DNA of 64,000 bases from NCBI GenBank assembly GCA_027886175.1, contig JAJNNQ010000045.1, positions 620,001 to 684,000 on the forward strand. The letters run 5' to 3'. This stretch comes from Phylloscopus collybita. Lineage: Eukaryota; Chordata; Aves; Passeriformes; Phylloscopidae. Shown one piece after another: positions 22,635-34,987 of this stretch (its first letter is position 1; each line of letters starts with the position of its first letter). The notes beneath the pieces were generated by a model. It had not been told where the DNA came from and did not search any database. It saw only the letters and a list, made by a program, of their open reading frames with translations. The position numbers and the translations under genes were made by a program.

Positions 22635-23879
22635 GTAAGATCCTCTGGGTTCCCTTGGCTTGTTCAGGTCCCTTCTGAGCAGGATAATTTACAGTAGCAT
22701 CACTTGTGAACATTTCAGAGAGGGGGGTTTAGGCAAATAGGGATTTTTTTCCTCTTCTGATATAATTGCATCCTTTAAGATTTATAATTCAGTTAGGAGT
22801 GCATTAAGCTGAGCTGTTGGAAGTGATGTATGTTTCTCTTTTGGTGCCTCTTTTTTTTTGTAAAATGCTATTAAAGGGAGTGATTAATGACGAGATTTTT
22901 GATTTATTAGGCTGGAAATGCAGCAGCAAATACCAATCAGTTACCTAGGGTTCCTAATTAGGTACTGTCTAACAAACATAAAGCAACATGTTAAAGAACC
23001 AAAAACTGTAAACCTAATGAAAGAATTGAGATACTTCAAAAAACCTTCCAAGGGGCTGCTGGAAGGAGAACACTTCATTCTCCTGCCTGGGGAAAAGCCA
23101 TGGGATGGTTTTAAGTGTTAATGTGCCTGTCCTAGAGAACGTGCAAAAAGGAGGATTGATAGCAGCAGGTGTGCACTGTCAATATTTCATTTAGAAATTT
23201 GCTTTTAACTAAAGGTAATTTCCAATTCTTTTACCTTCCCACATATAGTGTTTCTATATGTATTTGCTGGCCATGCCTAGGTGAAAGGTGTTTTGTTTGT
23301 TTGGTTTTGGTTTTTTTCTGGTGCATTGATCAACTGTAAAAAAGAAAAAGAAAGCATTTGTTTATTATTGTCCCTAAAAGTTAATATTCCCACAGAATGT
23401 GCTTTACACAGGCTTTCACTATCATCATATATATGAAGTTTGTTTTAGCTCCCAGACTATAAGCTGGAGTTCTTATTTAATGCCTGCTGGAAAGTGTGTG
23501 ATACAGGAAAAGAGAAACGAGAGGGAAAAGAGATTCCTTACCCCCCTCAAGCTGAGCACAGCTCTTATTTAGCTGGTTTGCCTGCAACCTCTGATTTGCA
23601 TAACCCCAACAAGATTTGCAAAGCTTTTGCTTTTTATTGCCACAAGCACATTATTTTCTAGCCTTTTACTGAATGTGCCTTTTGCAGTTCCAGATCAGCA
23701 GCAGTGTTGGTTTCTGTGGTTTGTGTTATTGCATGTTTTACACGTGGGACTGTTCTAACAGACCTTGCTTTGAAATGTGAGAAAAAAAGTACTCAAAACT
23801 GTTTTTATTTCTTTGTTTATTTCACATCTCTTTGTTTACTGTGTCTTGTTTGGGATTTATTGCTTTGCACTTCATCCAG
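22635..23879 (+). other. Intron between the exons ending 22634 and starting 23880
   Basis: AT-rich unique intron with no repeat array, unlike most introns here. Conserved flanking elements for the microexon could lie within it. TTTTTTTTTG runs occur near 22850 and 23300. Confidence 0.6.
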
Positions 23880-23900
23880 AACACCTTGGACAGCATGCAG
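23880..23900 (+). CDS. RIMBP2: RIMBP2 21-nt microexon (NTLDSMQ)
   Basis: A 21-nt exon encoding NTLDSMQ, flanked by TTCATCCAG and GTATTTTAG, phase 0 both sides. It falls exactly between QLLE of the previous exon and AKVRELEEK of the next, where the vertebrate protein, as I recall it, has a near-identical seven-residue segment. Without it the coiled coil loses exactly one heptad, so inclusion or skipping keeps the helix register. The donor GTATTT is weak, as is common for regulated neuronal microexons. It is too short for ordinary ORF or homology gene finders. Confidence 0.88.
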
Positions 23901-24662
23901 GTATTTTAGGGCATAAATTCTCCTTCCCCTGTCCTGAGCCCCGCACCTCTCCCTTGCCAATGGGAAGGAGAGCCCTGCCTCCCCTTGCATGGGATGCTGG
24001 AAGAAGCATTGTTATGCAAGCATGCTTTGCACTGGTTGGCCCAGCACCAAATCAGCACAACCAGGATCCCTTCTCTGCCAGGAGTTAACCCCAGCATGGT
24101 CCCACAGAGCCCGGATCCTGGTTTCCACTCTCAGCTCCTCACCAGCATGCCCAGCAGGAATGGTTTGGTGGCTTCCTCTGGATTGTAACTCTCTGCCTGT
24201 GTGGGTTTTGTCTGAATTCAGAGTGCTCCTTTGCTAATGCAGAGCCTGCTGTCTGAGATGTTTTCACCTGGGGCTGATTTGAGCTGGGCAGTGAAAGCCC
24301 TTGCTGCTCTGTAAGGAGTTAAACTGTGGGGTCCATCTGCACAGCAGAACTGCTGATTGCTGCTCTGAATTCAAACCTGCCCGCCTGGGAAGCTGCTCCT
24401 CATCCCCCCTGTCCTGTGTGCACAGTGCCTGTCTGTCTGTCTGTCTGTCTGTCAGGGATGGAGTCTGCTGCACTTTCCATTCCTGGAGCCGGCTGATTCC
24501 AGCAGCAGTGCTGGGTGCTGCTGAGGAGCTTGGCAGTGCCAGGTGCCAGACATTCAATCTGCTCTGAGCAGGGATGTCTCATCTGCAGCCCTGCTGCTGC
24601 AGCTCCAGGGAGAGCTGGGACCCCTCTGTGCCAGCCTGCTCAGCACAGCTTCCATGGCCAGG

Positions 24663-25444
24663 CCAGGGCACAGGGTAAAACCCCAATTCTGAGCTGTGGG
24701 CACAGGGTAAAACCCCAGTTCTGAGCTGTGGGCACAGGGTAAAACCCCAGTTCTGAGATGTGGGCACAGGGTAAAACCCCAATTCTGAGCTGTGGGCACA
24801 GGGTAAAACCCCAGTTCTGAGATGTGGGCACAGGGTAAAACCCCAGTTCTGAGCTTTGGGCACAGGGTGAAACCCCAATTCTGAGCTGTGGGCACAGGGT
24901 AAAACCCCAATTCTGAGCTGTGGGCACAGGGTGAAACCCCAATTCTGAGCTTTGGGCACAGGGTGAAACCCCAATTCTGAGCTGTGGGCACAGGGTAAAA
25001 CCCCAATTCTGAGCTTTGGGCACAGGGTAAAACCCCAGTTCTGAGATGTGGCCACAGGGTAAAACCCCAATTCTGAGCTGTGGGCACAGGGTAAAACCCC
25101 AGTTCTGAGCTTTGGGCACAGGGTAAAACCCCAGTTCTGAGATGTGGGCACAGGGTAAAACCCCAATTCTGAGCTGTGGGCACAGGGTAAAACCCCAGTT
25201 CTGAGCTGTGAGCACAGGGTAAAACCCCAATTCTGAGCTGTGGGCACAGGGTAAAACCCCAATTCTGAGATGTGAGCACAGGGTAAAACCCCAATTCTGA
25301 GCTTTGGGCACAGGGTGAAACCCCAGTTCTGAGCTGTGGGCACAGGGTAAAAACCCCAATTCTGATCCTGTGAGCACAGGGTAACAATTCAGAATTCTGA
25401 TCTGTGAGCACAGGGTGAGTATTCCCAATTCTGAGCTGTGGGCA
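24663..25444. repeat. Minisatellite, 31 bp unit (GGGCACAGGGTAAAACCCCA)
   Basis: About 25 units of GGGCACAGGGTAAAACCCCA plus ATTCTGAGCTGT, exact 31 bp spacing, very homogeneous. Variants at a few positions (CAGTT/CAATT, GCTGT/GCTTT/GATGT) are shuffled among units. Confidence 0.97.
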
Positions 25445-25555
25445 CAGGTTCAGTGGCAGGAAGCACAGCACAGGATTCCCAGCTGGGAGCACCTCCTGCC
25501 CTGCAGGGACCTGTGCACATTTTCTGCTGCCCCTGACATCCCTGGAGTCCAGGAG

Positions 25556-25607
25556 CAGGGATGGGCACAGGGATGGGCACAGGGATGGGCACAGGGATGG
25601 GCACAGG
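25556..25607. repeat. 12 bp unit GGGATGGGCACA, four copies
   Basis: Four perfect tandem copies. Short and young, close to the preceding 31 bp array but with an unrelated unit. Confidence 0.9.
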
Positions 25608-27395
25608 AATGCCTCCTGGTACCTCAATCATGGCTCTTATGGGAAATTTTCTCTATAAAGTGCCAGCTTCGTGCTCACTTCTAACTCACAGCCCAACTAA
25701 AAATAAAGCAGTAAAGGCATTTTTCTTCCAGGCCTCCTACTGCTGTGAGAGAACTTGAAATCTCTGCATGCTCAGAAGGAAAGACAAAGATGGCATTTAC
25801 TGCAATACCAATGAGTTTTAAGTTAATAAATAATATTAATACTTTTCCAAAACCACTTTTAAGGCAGCCTTAGCTTCTTGATGAGGTCGGGATTGTGATG
25901 CTGTTATTTTTCATTTTGTGCTAAAGTTTCCAGTAAAGGTCAGTAATATTCTGAGAGAGCTGAATCCTTAAGCTGTCCATTGGAAAGTGGGGACCAAAGA
26001 ACCCAGGCCAGTTTTCTTCTTTGTTTGCTTGATGTCCTTTTGAAACTGCATAGATGCCATTTCCATGCAGCAGATTAACAAGCAGCAAAGTCTGACATTT
26101 CATTTGCTCAAAACCACAGCAAAAAAAAAAAAAGAAAAACAAAAAAAAAAAAGAGAAAAAAAACCCCCAAAACCCCCCAAGCATTCCATGTTTGTGTAAA
26201 ACTCCCACAGGGTCTGCTTCTTCCTGTTCTTCATTTCACAACCAATCAGATGGATGCCCTGAGATTTCTTTTGCAGAAATAAATTAATTTGTGTGCTATG
26301 AATGCAAAGAAATTATATCTTTAAAACTCACTCTAGCTGAAAAGAAGTATTTATTACAAGAAAAGGAGCAAACAGTGCCACCTTGTAGGGTAGAACATTT
26401 GGATTTTGGGGATCCTCTGGGTTCTGTAAGTATTTTCCCTTAGCTAGGCTCTTTTAGGGGTGGGATGTAGCACGTGTTGTTTTCCTGATGTATAAAAGGC
26501 ACAGTTTCTCTTCCATGAACTGAGAATGTTTATTCCTTTAAAAGTCCAAAGCTCTTGGTTCAGCTGAAGGGATTTAATTGCTCTCCAGACTTCCTTGGTT
26601 AGTACAGCTGCTAACCCAAGCACGAGAGGGGTTGTTATTGAAGGAGGGTGCTGTTTGTTCAGCACAAAGCACCGGGCTGGGTGCATTAACCTGTCCTTCT
26701 CTCAGCTGCTCCAGCGAATGTGCAGGTTTGGATGAAGGGGGTTTCACGCTGCAGTGTCCCCACCACCCTTCCTGTGCTCGGGGTCACCCCTGCAGAGCCC
26801 CTCCTGGGCAGGGGAGGTGTCTGAGCCCCTCAGCTGCTGGCACCAGGGCTCCCCATCATTCCCTCTGTGCAGACAGGTGCCCAGCCCACAGCAGAACCTT
26901 TTATCTTCCATGTTCCACTCTGCTGCAGCCTGGTGCCCAGGATGCAGTCAGGGCTGTTGTGTTTTGGTGCTTGTCCCAGGCTCTCACCAAAGCCCCTTCT
27001 GGCTGTGCCTGGGGCACCTGGCTGTGCTCTGCCGGCCCCATTGTTTGAAGGGCCCAGGTCCTGCACTGCCACTGGGGGCTTTTCCTGCTCTTGCTGGGGT
27101 TTAATACAGAAATGTCGATGCAGTGATGCAGGAGCCCTCAGCTGGACAGCAGGAGCTGGGCAAACCTCAGAGACACGCCTGGTTTCCAGGGGGGGCTGGA
27201 CTGACAGTCAGACCTGCAGAGAAGGCACAGAACTCTGGGATCTCCTCGCAGGTGTCCCTGGCAGGGATTTTTTAGTTCTGCCAGAGCAGAAGAAGAGGGA
27301 TTTCCCCTTGGGACAGCGGGGATGGGAGCAGAGCTCCCCACGGTGCCGCTCGGGGAGCGGCTGGGAGCGGGAGGAGGGAGGCTGGGGGGCCGGGG

Positions 27396-28105
27396 GGCTG
27401 TGGTGCCCATCCCGGGGGCTGTGGTGCCCATCCCGGGGGGCGGTGGTGCCCATCCCCAGGGAGCTGTGGTGCCCATCCCGAGGGGCTGTGGTGTCCATCC
27501 CGGGGGGCTGTGGTGCCCATCCCCGGGGGGTTGTGGTGCCCATTCCCGGGGGGCTGTGGTGCCCATCCCGGGGGGCTGTGGTGCCCATCCCCGGGGGGTT
27601 GTGGTGTCCATCCCGGGGGGCGGTGGTGCCCATCCCGGGGAGGCTGTGGTGCCCATCCCCGGGGGGCAGTGGTGCCCACCCCGAGGGGCTGTGGTGCCCA
27701 TCCCGGGGAGCTGTGGTGCCCATCCTGGGGAGCTGTGGTGCCCATCCCGGGGGGCTGTGGTGCCCATCCCGGGGGGCAGTGGTGCCCATCCTGGGGAGCT
27801 GTGGTGCCCATCCCGGGGGGCTGTGGTGCCCATCCCGGGGGGCTGTGGTGCCCATCCCGGGGGGCGGTGATGCCCATCCCGGGGAGCTGTGGTGCCCATC
27901 CCGGGGGGCGGTGATGCCCATCCCCGGGGGGCTGTGGTGCCCATCCCCGGGGGGCGGTGGTGCCCACCCCGGGGAGCTGTGGTGCCCATCCCGGGGGGCG
28001 GTGGTGCCCACCCCGGGGAGCTGTGGTGCCCATCCCCGGGGGGGTTGTGGTGCCCATCCCGGGGGGTTGTGTTGCCCATCCCGGGGGGCTGTGGTGCCCA
28101 TCCCC
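27396..28105. repeat. Minisatellite, 23 bp unit (GCTGTGGTGCCCATCCC)
   Basis: About 30 units of GCTGTGGTGCCCATCCC plus GGGGGG, with GGCGGT and GAGCTG variants. It ends about 40 bp before the acceptor at 28144. G runs and CCCGGGG palindromes make it hard to replicate and to assemble. Confidence 0.97.
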
Positions 28106-28144
28106 AGCAGGCTGTCAGCGGCTCTCTGGTGCTGTGTCCTGCAG

Positions 28145-28340
28145 GCCAAGGTGCGGGAGCTGGAGGAGAAATGCCGGACGCAGAGCGAGCAGTTTAACCT
28201 GCTGTCCCGGGAGCTGGAGCGCTTCCGACAGCAGGCGGGCAAGATCGAGCTCCTCGGCAGCCACCCCCTGGCACCGCCCGCCGCCCCGGGCAAGGCCCTG
28301 GCACAGCTCATGAATGGAATTGCCACTTCCATAGGCAAAG
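28145..28340 (+). CDS. RIMBP2: RIMBP2 exon: end of coiled coil and linker
   Basis: 196 nt, enters in phase 0 and leaves after one base of a split codon. Acceptor TGTCCTGCAG, donor AAAG/GTAAGG. It encodes AKVRELEEKCRTQSEQFNLL, then SRELERFRQQ, a final helix, and a proline/alanine-rich linker ending GIATSIGK plus a split G. This closes the N-terminal coiled coil at about residue 90. A 0.7 kb array of 23-bp GC-rich units stops about 35 bp before the exon. Confidence 0.95.
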
Positions 28341-28369
28341 GTAAGGGCCCGTGGGGTCTGCAGCGTTCC

Positions 28370-28945
28370 CTGCACAGGCACAGCACAGCATGCACTCCTG
28401 CTTCTGTCTGTAATGTGTGTGGTGTAAACAGAATTCCCTGCACACACAGAGCACAGCATGCACTCCTGCCTCTGTCTGGGGACACACTCACATCCCAGAG
28501 CATCCTCACCGAGCCTGTTCTGGTTCTGTCTGTACTGTGTGTGGTGCAAACAGCATTTCCTGCACACACAGAGCAGAGAATGCACTCCTGCTTCTGTCTG
28601 GGGATATGTTCACATCTCAGAGCATCCTCACCAAGCTTGTTCTGGTTCTGTCTGTAATGTGTGTGGTGTAAACAGAGTTCCCTGCACACACAGAACATCT
28701 CAGAGCATCCTCACCGAGCTTGTTCTGGTTCTGTCTGTAATGTGTGTGATGGAAACAGAGTTCCTGCACACACAGAGCACAGAATCCTCTCCTGGTTCTG
28801 TCTGGGGACACCTTCACATCCCAGAGCATCCTCACTGAGCTTGTTCTGGTTTTGTCTGTAACGTGTGTGGTGTACACACAGATTCCTGCACACACAGAGC
28901 ATCTCAGAGCATCCTCACTGAGCTGGTTCTGGTTTTGTCTGGGTG
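28370..28945. repeat. Repeat of long units (about 100-130 bp)
   Basis: Units share CTGTCTGTAATGTGTGTGG, CCTGCACACACAGAGCA and CATCCCAGAGCATCCTCAC. There are five or six copies, some with internal deletions, starting 30 bp after the donor at 28341. Confidence 0.9.
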
Positions 28946-29033
28946 CTGCTGTGAGCAAAACTCTCTCTAATTGGTGCTGAGTGTGGTGGTAAGGAACCTG
29001 TTCAGTGTTAAAACTGTGTGTTCCTCACGTAAA

Positions 29034-29096
29034 AGTACACCTCATGTAAAAGTACACCTCATTTATAAGTACACCTCATGTAAAAATACACCTCTC
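29034..29096. repeat. 17 bp unit AGTACACCTCATGTAAA, about four copies
   Basis: Short tandem run with one copy changed to CATTTATA. No coding potential. Confidence 0.85.
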
Positions 29097-29692
29097 TGTG
29101 AGGAGAAAACTCCCTGCAGGTACAGCCTTTGTTGGAAACCCTTCCCTGTCTCGGGGACAGGAGCAGGTCTGCTCTCTGGTTGAAGGAGGGGTTAATGGGG
29201 ACAGAAAGCACAGAGACCCCACACGCTGCATTATCCATTGCATCAATAAACCCCATCTAAATCGAGCTGGGTAGAAAATGGGGAAACTGATTGGAGTATT
29301 TTGACAGACATGAAAATGGTTTGGGCTCAGCTTCATTTGTGCAACAGAAATCATCCTTTTCTCTGTGAGAACTTGAAAGTAAAACACTTCAAAAAGCAAA
29401 AAATAGTTTTAAGGGAAATGGAGAGCATAAAGTAAAAAAAAAAAAAAAAATTAATTTCCATCTGTATTGATGTTCTTCCACTTCCAGTCCCCAGCAGAGT
29501 GAGCAGTGTGTGTTTATCCAAGATCTGTGCTGAACTTTCACCAGGTCATCTCCTGTTGCCAGAGGCAACGGCTCTCCCAAGTGCAGAGCTGTGTAACCAT
29601 CCATTATTCAGGGGAAAATTACAAAGATCAAGGCAAGAGGTTACCTGAGGACACCTAAAAACAACTGCCATGTCAGTCACACCTTAGCTTGT

Positions 29693-30505
29693 GTTATCCC
29701 ATGGCAATCACGTGTTGCATTGTGTGTTATCCTATGTCAATCACGTTAAACTGTGTGTTACCCCATGTCAGTCACACAGATTGTGTGTTATTCCATGTGA
29801 GTAACATGTTGGATCGTGTGTTATTCCATGTCAGTCACATGTTGGATTGTGTTATCCCATGTCCATCATGTGTTAGATTGTGTGTTATTCCATGTGAGTA
29901 GCATGTTGGATTGTGTGTTATCCCATGTCAATCATGTTAAATTGTGTATTATTTATTATTCCATGTCAATAGCATATTGGATTGTGTGTTGTCCCATGTC
30001 AGTCACGTTAAATTGTGTGTCATTCCATGTGAATCACACAGATTGTGTGTCATTCCATGTCAGTCACACAGATTGTGTGTCATTCCATGTGGATCACACG
30101 CTCCATTGTGTGTTATCCCATGTCAGTCACATTAAATTGTGTGTTAGCCCAGGTGAATCACACATTGGATTGTGTGATTGTGACACACAGTGTAACATGT
30201 CAATCACATGTTACACTGTGTGTCATTCCATGTCAGTCACACAGGCTGTGTGTTATCCCATGTCAATCACACGCTCCATTGTGTGTTATCCCATGTCAGT
30301 CACATGTTACACAGGCTGTGTGTTACCCCATGTCAGTCACATGTTACACTGTGTGTTACCCCATGTCAGTCACACAGGCTGTGTGTTATCCCGTGTCAGT
30401 CACATGTTACACTGTGTGTTATCCCATGTCAGTCAGTCACACAGGCTGTGTGTTATCCCATGTCAATCACATGCTCCATTGTGTGTTATCCCATGTGAGG
30501 AGTGT
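29693..30505. repeat. Minisatellite, 28-30 bp unit (GTGTGTTATCCCATGTCAGT)
   Basis: About 28 units of GTGTGTTATCCCATGTCAGT plus CACACAGGCT or CACATGTTACACT. The 5' half is more diverged than the 3' half, suggesting recent growth at the 3' side. Confidence 0.95.
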
Positions 30506-30811
30506 GATCAGTGCCACCCCCGCTGGAATCACCTCAGTTGTCCTGCAGAGCAGCCACTGACAGCTCGTTCTGGTTCCTCCCAAATTCCCCCAAAGTAGCT
30601 TCACACAAGCAGGAAAAGGAGCTGGGAAAGTTAAACGGTCTTGACTTGTTCTGTGAGCTGCTGGAGAAACTCTGAGGCACAGGGCCCACAGATCAGAAAT
30701 GATTTCCTGCTCCTGTCAGTGAGGGGTGCCATGCTGGAGGTGACATCCCAGGGGCAGCTGAGGTGACATCCCTCTCTGGTTCCAGCTCAGTGGCTCTGGC
30801 TGGGTGTGCCT

Positions 30812-30892
30812 GGGCTGCTGAGCACACCTGGAGCTGCTGAGCACACCTGGAGCTGCTGAGCACACCTGGAGCTGCTGAGCACCCCTGGAGCT
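30812..30892. repeat. 19 bp unit GAGCTGCTGAGCACACCTG, four copies
   Basis: Four tandem copies in GC-rich intron, the last changed to CACCCCTG. Confidence 0.88.
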
Positions 30893-32237
30893 GCTGGCAG
30901 CCGTGCCCTCCGTGCTGCCTGGTGGGGCTGGGCTCTGCCTCAGCTCCCAGCTCCCCATAGTGGATGTGAAAGGGCACTAAAGGGACAATTCCCAAGGCAT
31001 TTCCTGAGAGACACTGGAATTTAATGGAAATTTCCTTAATACCAACAGCAACGGCTCCTCGTGTCTCTGGGGGCAGGATTTTCAAAGCAACAATTAATTT
31101 AAAAGGAAAGGTAATTAGGTCTGGAGCTGTCCTTCAGGCAGAAGGGAAGGTCCAGCTGTATCACTGCCATTGATTTAATGGGAAGTGAAAAGCAGCTGAA
31201 CATCTTTCAGGTACTCAAAACTCTCCAAGCTACTTTATACTGATGCTAATGGAAAATCCTTTTTTAAAAACTTTGAAACTTACACCAAGCTGGCATCTCC
31301 CACGTAACCCCTGAGTAAAACCACAGCAAACACAGCCAGGGCTGTGCCCAAGGCACTTAAGGGCCTCCCTCTCTAAACCTTTTCTCAAAACCTCTGGGAT
31401 TTTCTGGGATTGGAATTGAGGGCCTGCAGCACTTGTGTCTAAACACCAGAGCTGCTTGGACAACGCTCAGCCCCGGTGTGAATGCACTGACAACACCGAG
31501 GTCGTGTCTGAGCAAGTGGGCAGGATTTGCAATTACTGAAATCAGCCCTTCTCAGAGGGATGGTGGGGTACAGCAGCTCCTCCCAGCCAGAAGTGTCATT
31601 ATTTTTATTGTGTGTGAGGAAGAAAGAACACCGGAGGGAAGGCAGGGACAGCTTTCAAAGCCCAGCCAAGGATGGGAATGAGATCAGTTTATGACCAGCT
31701 GCTTTGCCTTAATTGGTAATGTTTGAATGTATCAGGAAATGAAAGAAACCGAGCCAGGATGGATTAGAGCATTCAAAGTTCACTTTAAACGTACAATAAT
31801 GTCACGATCAGATATAGAAGCCTTAAGATTTATTATTCATCAGTTAAGAGGCTCATTTAAATGGTCTCTCTAGATAATTTAGGTGGTCCATATGGAATCA
31901 GCAATTGCAATAAATAAAATGGAGAGTCTAATTGTGGTGCAAGTATGGACAGATTTAATTCTCCTGAAAGGTTTAAATTAGATCTGGTGCTCTTCCTTTT
32001 TCCTTGGTAGGGTGTTCTTCAGACTTCCTTAACAAATGTTTGCCAGTCATAGGAAAATAAAGGCCATTTTAAGCACATATGGATTTAAAAAGGCTTCATG
32101 GACAAACCCCCTGTGGCTTTATAAGGTTCTTCTCTGGTATTTAAAGAGAAAAAAAAAAAGACATTTCTAGATGCTGCTGTGTGTTCTTACAAGCTGACCT
32201 CTTGTATATTTTATTTTTACCTCTGTTTTTTTTCCAG

Positions 32238-32258
32238 AGGCAAGACAGGAAAGCAAAG
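32238..32258 (+). CDS. RIMBP2: Candidate RIMBP2 21-nt microexon (EARQESK)
   Basis: A 21-nt segment between a strong tract CTGTTTTTTTTCCAG and donor GTATTT, the same weak donor type as the microexon at 23880. Spliced between the exons ending 28340 and starting 34836 it keeps phase 1 and adds about EARQESK to the linker, giving GKEARQESKGHES. I do not remember this segment from vertebrate RIM-BP2, so it may be an unannotated neuronal microexon or a chance match. Only transcript reads can settle it. Confidence 0.4.
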
Positions 32259-34835
32259 GTATTTTATTGGGGATTTTTTTGTTTGTTTATTTTCTTTTTT
32301 TTGTCGGTTTCCAGTTAACAAGCTTTAAAACAGTCTGCAGCTCTGATTCCTTCCCATTCTTGATGTTCAAGCCCAGGGCCCTCAGTGTAATTGCCTGGGA
32401 TGAAGGAGAGAACCAGGTTTAACCAGTTTCTTTTTTTTTGGAGGCAAACTTGGGCCAGGTTTTGAGTGCAGCCTTTGCTGCCTGTGCTGTGTGTTCAGAG
32501 CCTGCAGGGGCAGAGCAGGGGCAGAGCAGGGGCAGAGCAGGGGCAGGTCCCTCCAGCAGATCCTCTGCAGGGGTGCTCAGGAGGTCCCACCAGGAGGAGT
32601 GTGCTTCCTGCACGCTGAACCTCAGCTCTGGTTTGGGTTTTTTGCTTTGCCAAGGCATTATTGATGATGCCTGTGTTTATTTTTTCAGTCCAGCTGCGGC
32701 TCTGCATACACAGAACCACTAGAATTTACACAGAATATTTGTCTCATACCCTTTTTAACAGGCTCCTCTGCAGGACACACAGGAACTCACTGCTGCAGTT
32801 GTTGGATAGGGCGTGTTTCTGGCTCAAAAATCTGTTCTTCCCAGTTCCTGCTCTTGCTGCTGGATATTCAGTGCCTCTGCTGGGCAGGGAGGTGTCTGTG
32901 GGGTTTTTATTATCAGCACGAATTACTGAGCCCTTTCTCCATGGTGATGGGGGAGCAGAGCAGGTCCTTCAAAGCAGAAATGTGATTATCTTGGGGCCAG
33001 AGATGTGATTATCTGTGCCCAGGCCCTTCCTGCAGTCACAGCCCCCACACACCTTTCTCTCCTCTGTGTTAAGGGCTCAGGGTAAATTTTATGTATTTAT
33101 GTATTTTTATTTTATTTCCATGTGAAAAACCTGACAGATCCCTATCTTCCAGCACCTTGGTACTCCTGGAGTGGCTGGTGATGTGTGCTGGTTATTAAAA
33201 CCCTGTGTGGATGCAGAGCAAGGGCTGCATGCCCTAGAACCTTCCCCCACATCTTGTACCCAGTGGCAGCAATTTGGAAACAAAGCCTGGAGAGTGCAGG
33301 AGGTCTGAGACCAAACCAGAAGCTTCCTTTGAATGAATAATCACAGTTGGCCCAATTATTTATAGCCTGGTGCTGACAGCTGAGATGGCAAACACATTAA
33401 CAGCAAACAGAAGGAGCTAAATTGGCTAAAGGCTCCTGAGCAGGGAGGACTTCTCTGTTATGGATGTGAGAAAGGTTCCAAGAATAAAAAATGTGCCCTT
33501 TTCCAGCCTGGGGATTGCTCTAAGTGGGGCTGGCTGTAATTAATCTTTTCTGTGGTGAGTTGTATATTTCCCTGCTGTCAATGTGCTTAAGCTGGCCTGC
33601 TGTAAATTACAGGGATGCACAGAAAATTAATCATATTGGACTAATGAGCAGGGCAGAAAAACCCCCTGATGGTGCTCCTGGAGCTTATTCTCCTCTGCAG
33701 TGGGAACAAAGGGGCTCCTCTGAGGGTTCCTGGGGAGGTGGACTGATCAGTAGAAAACATTGCCGTCCCTTCTGGCAGGACAGGAGAGGAGATGCTGAGC
33801 CTACGAATATTCAGGGGCTGGAAAATCAGAGCCCAGGCTCGTTATGTTAATGAGAGGCAGAAGGCACTCTGCACATCTGGAGTGCCAGCAGCTGCCCTGC
33901 CCTGCTGCAGCTGCTGCAGGTAAAACCGAGCTCAGCTTGCAGTTCCTGCTTCCTGGGGGGCTAAACCAGCAGTGAAAGGTAAAGTGTACACGTGTTTTTA
34001 TCAGCTTCATCAGTCTCTCTTGCAGCCTCGATGACATTGTTCCTTTCACTTGTCTCACCTCTGCTTTTCACCTGGGGCAGGGGGATAGCAGTGTTCAGCC
34101 CCTTGTGAGGCTGTTCAGCGTGCACCATCATCTGCCTTCTCCTGGCTTCTGAACTGTCTCTACAAAGCACAGGGAAAATATTCCCAGAGGGTTTTTGGAG
34201 GGTTTTTTTCCTTTTGCACAGTCTTGGTTTCTGTGGTTCAGAAGCTGGGATCAGATCCATGTGGTGCAGGGCTGGTGTCAGGGAGGAGCTCCAAGGAAAT
34301 GTGAGCAGGTGCTCCTGGCACTTCCTGCTGCCAAAAGTCAAACGACTTCATTGCAAATTGAGCACCCTGCCAAGCAGCTCATTAGCATTTCAGTCTCTTC
34401 TTCAGGAGAGAAATGTGTGGCTTGGTTCTGATTCCCAGTGTGGGACAGAGACCCCAGAAGAGGGAAAGGTTCCATCAGCAGCTCTGGGTGTGCTGCACAG
34501 CATGTCACATCACTTCCCCAGGCACACCAGGGGCTCAGAACAGGGCTGGAGTTCCTGTCACTGGGAAAACTTTACCTTTGGTAAATTCTTTGAGTTTAAA
34601 TGCCTTCCCTTTCTGCCCTGTGTTCTGTGAGGTGTTGTTGACTCGAGCAGTTTCCCAGCAGTCTGGGAGCTGGCAGGCTGAGCCACTCCTGTGCTCTGCA
34701 GCCTGCCCACCTCAGCCTTCTCCTTGACTGAGTGCTGACAGGAGAGGAGAGGAGAGGAGAGGAGAGTGACCTTCTGCTGTGTGCTCCTGCCTGAGAGCCC
34801 CTCCTGACTCTGCTGTGTCTTCTCTTGGCTGCCAG

Positions 34836-34987
34836 GTCATGAAAGCCCTTCTGGAAGTCGCTGTGTGATCTCAGAGTTCATCCGACCCCTTCAGATCTCT
34901 GGAGACAAACCAGAACAACTGTCTGTCAAACCCACGTTCCTGTCCAAGTCAAGATCTGGTACCCCAAGATGCAGATTTGATTCAGAC
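34836..34987 (+). CDS. RIMBP2: RIMBP2 exon: linker before the first SH3
   Basis: 152 nt. Two bases complete the split glycine, then 50 codons; leaves in phase 0. Acceptor TTGGCTGCCAG, donor GAC/GTGAGT. It encodes HESPSGSRCVISEFIRPLQ and later SVKPTFLSKSRSGTPRCRF before DSD. The segment is serine/arginine-rich and has no known fold; the family has a conserved IRPL motif here. It links the coiled coil to the first SH3 domain. Confidence 0.95.

Larger units (their letters stand above)
23901..28144 (+). other. Intron between the microexon at 23880 and the exon at 28145
   Basis: Holds a short (CTGT)n at about 24428-24453, three arrays listed separately, and an A-rich stretch at 26120-26175 with AACCCCC units. 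25610-27395 is otherwise unique intron without genes that I can recognise. Confidence 0.65.
28341..34835 (+). other. Intron between the exons ending 28340 and starting 34836
   Basis: Arrays at 28370, 29034, 29693 and 30812 are listed separately, as is the candidate microexon at 32238. 30900-34740 is mostly unique intron; 31680-32260 is AT-rich and looks like ordinary conserved intron around the candidate microexon. GGAGA units lie at 34742-34766. Confidence 0.65.

Noticed and set aside
26867..28657. 596-codon plus-strand frame including the exon at 28145
   Set aside because: Most of it is the 23-bp array; only 28145-28340 has splice borders and family similarity.
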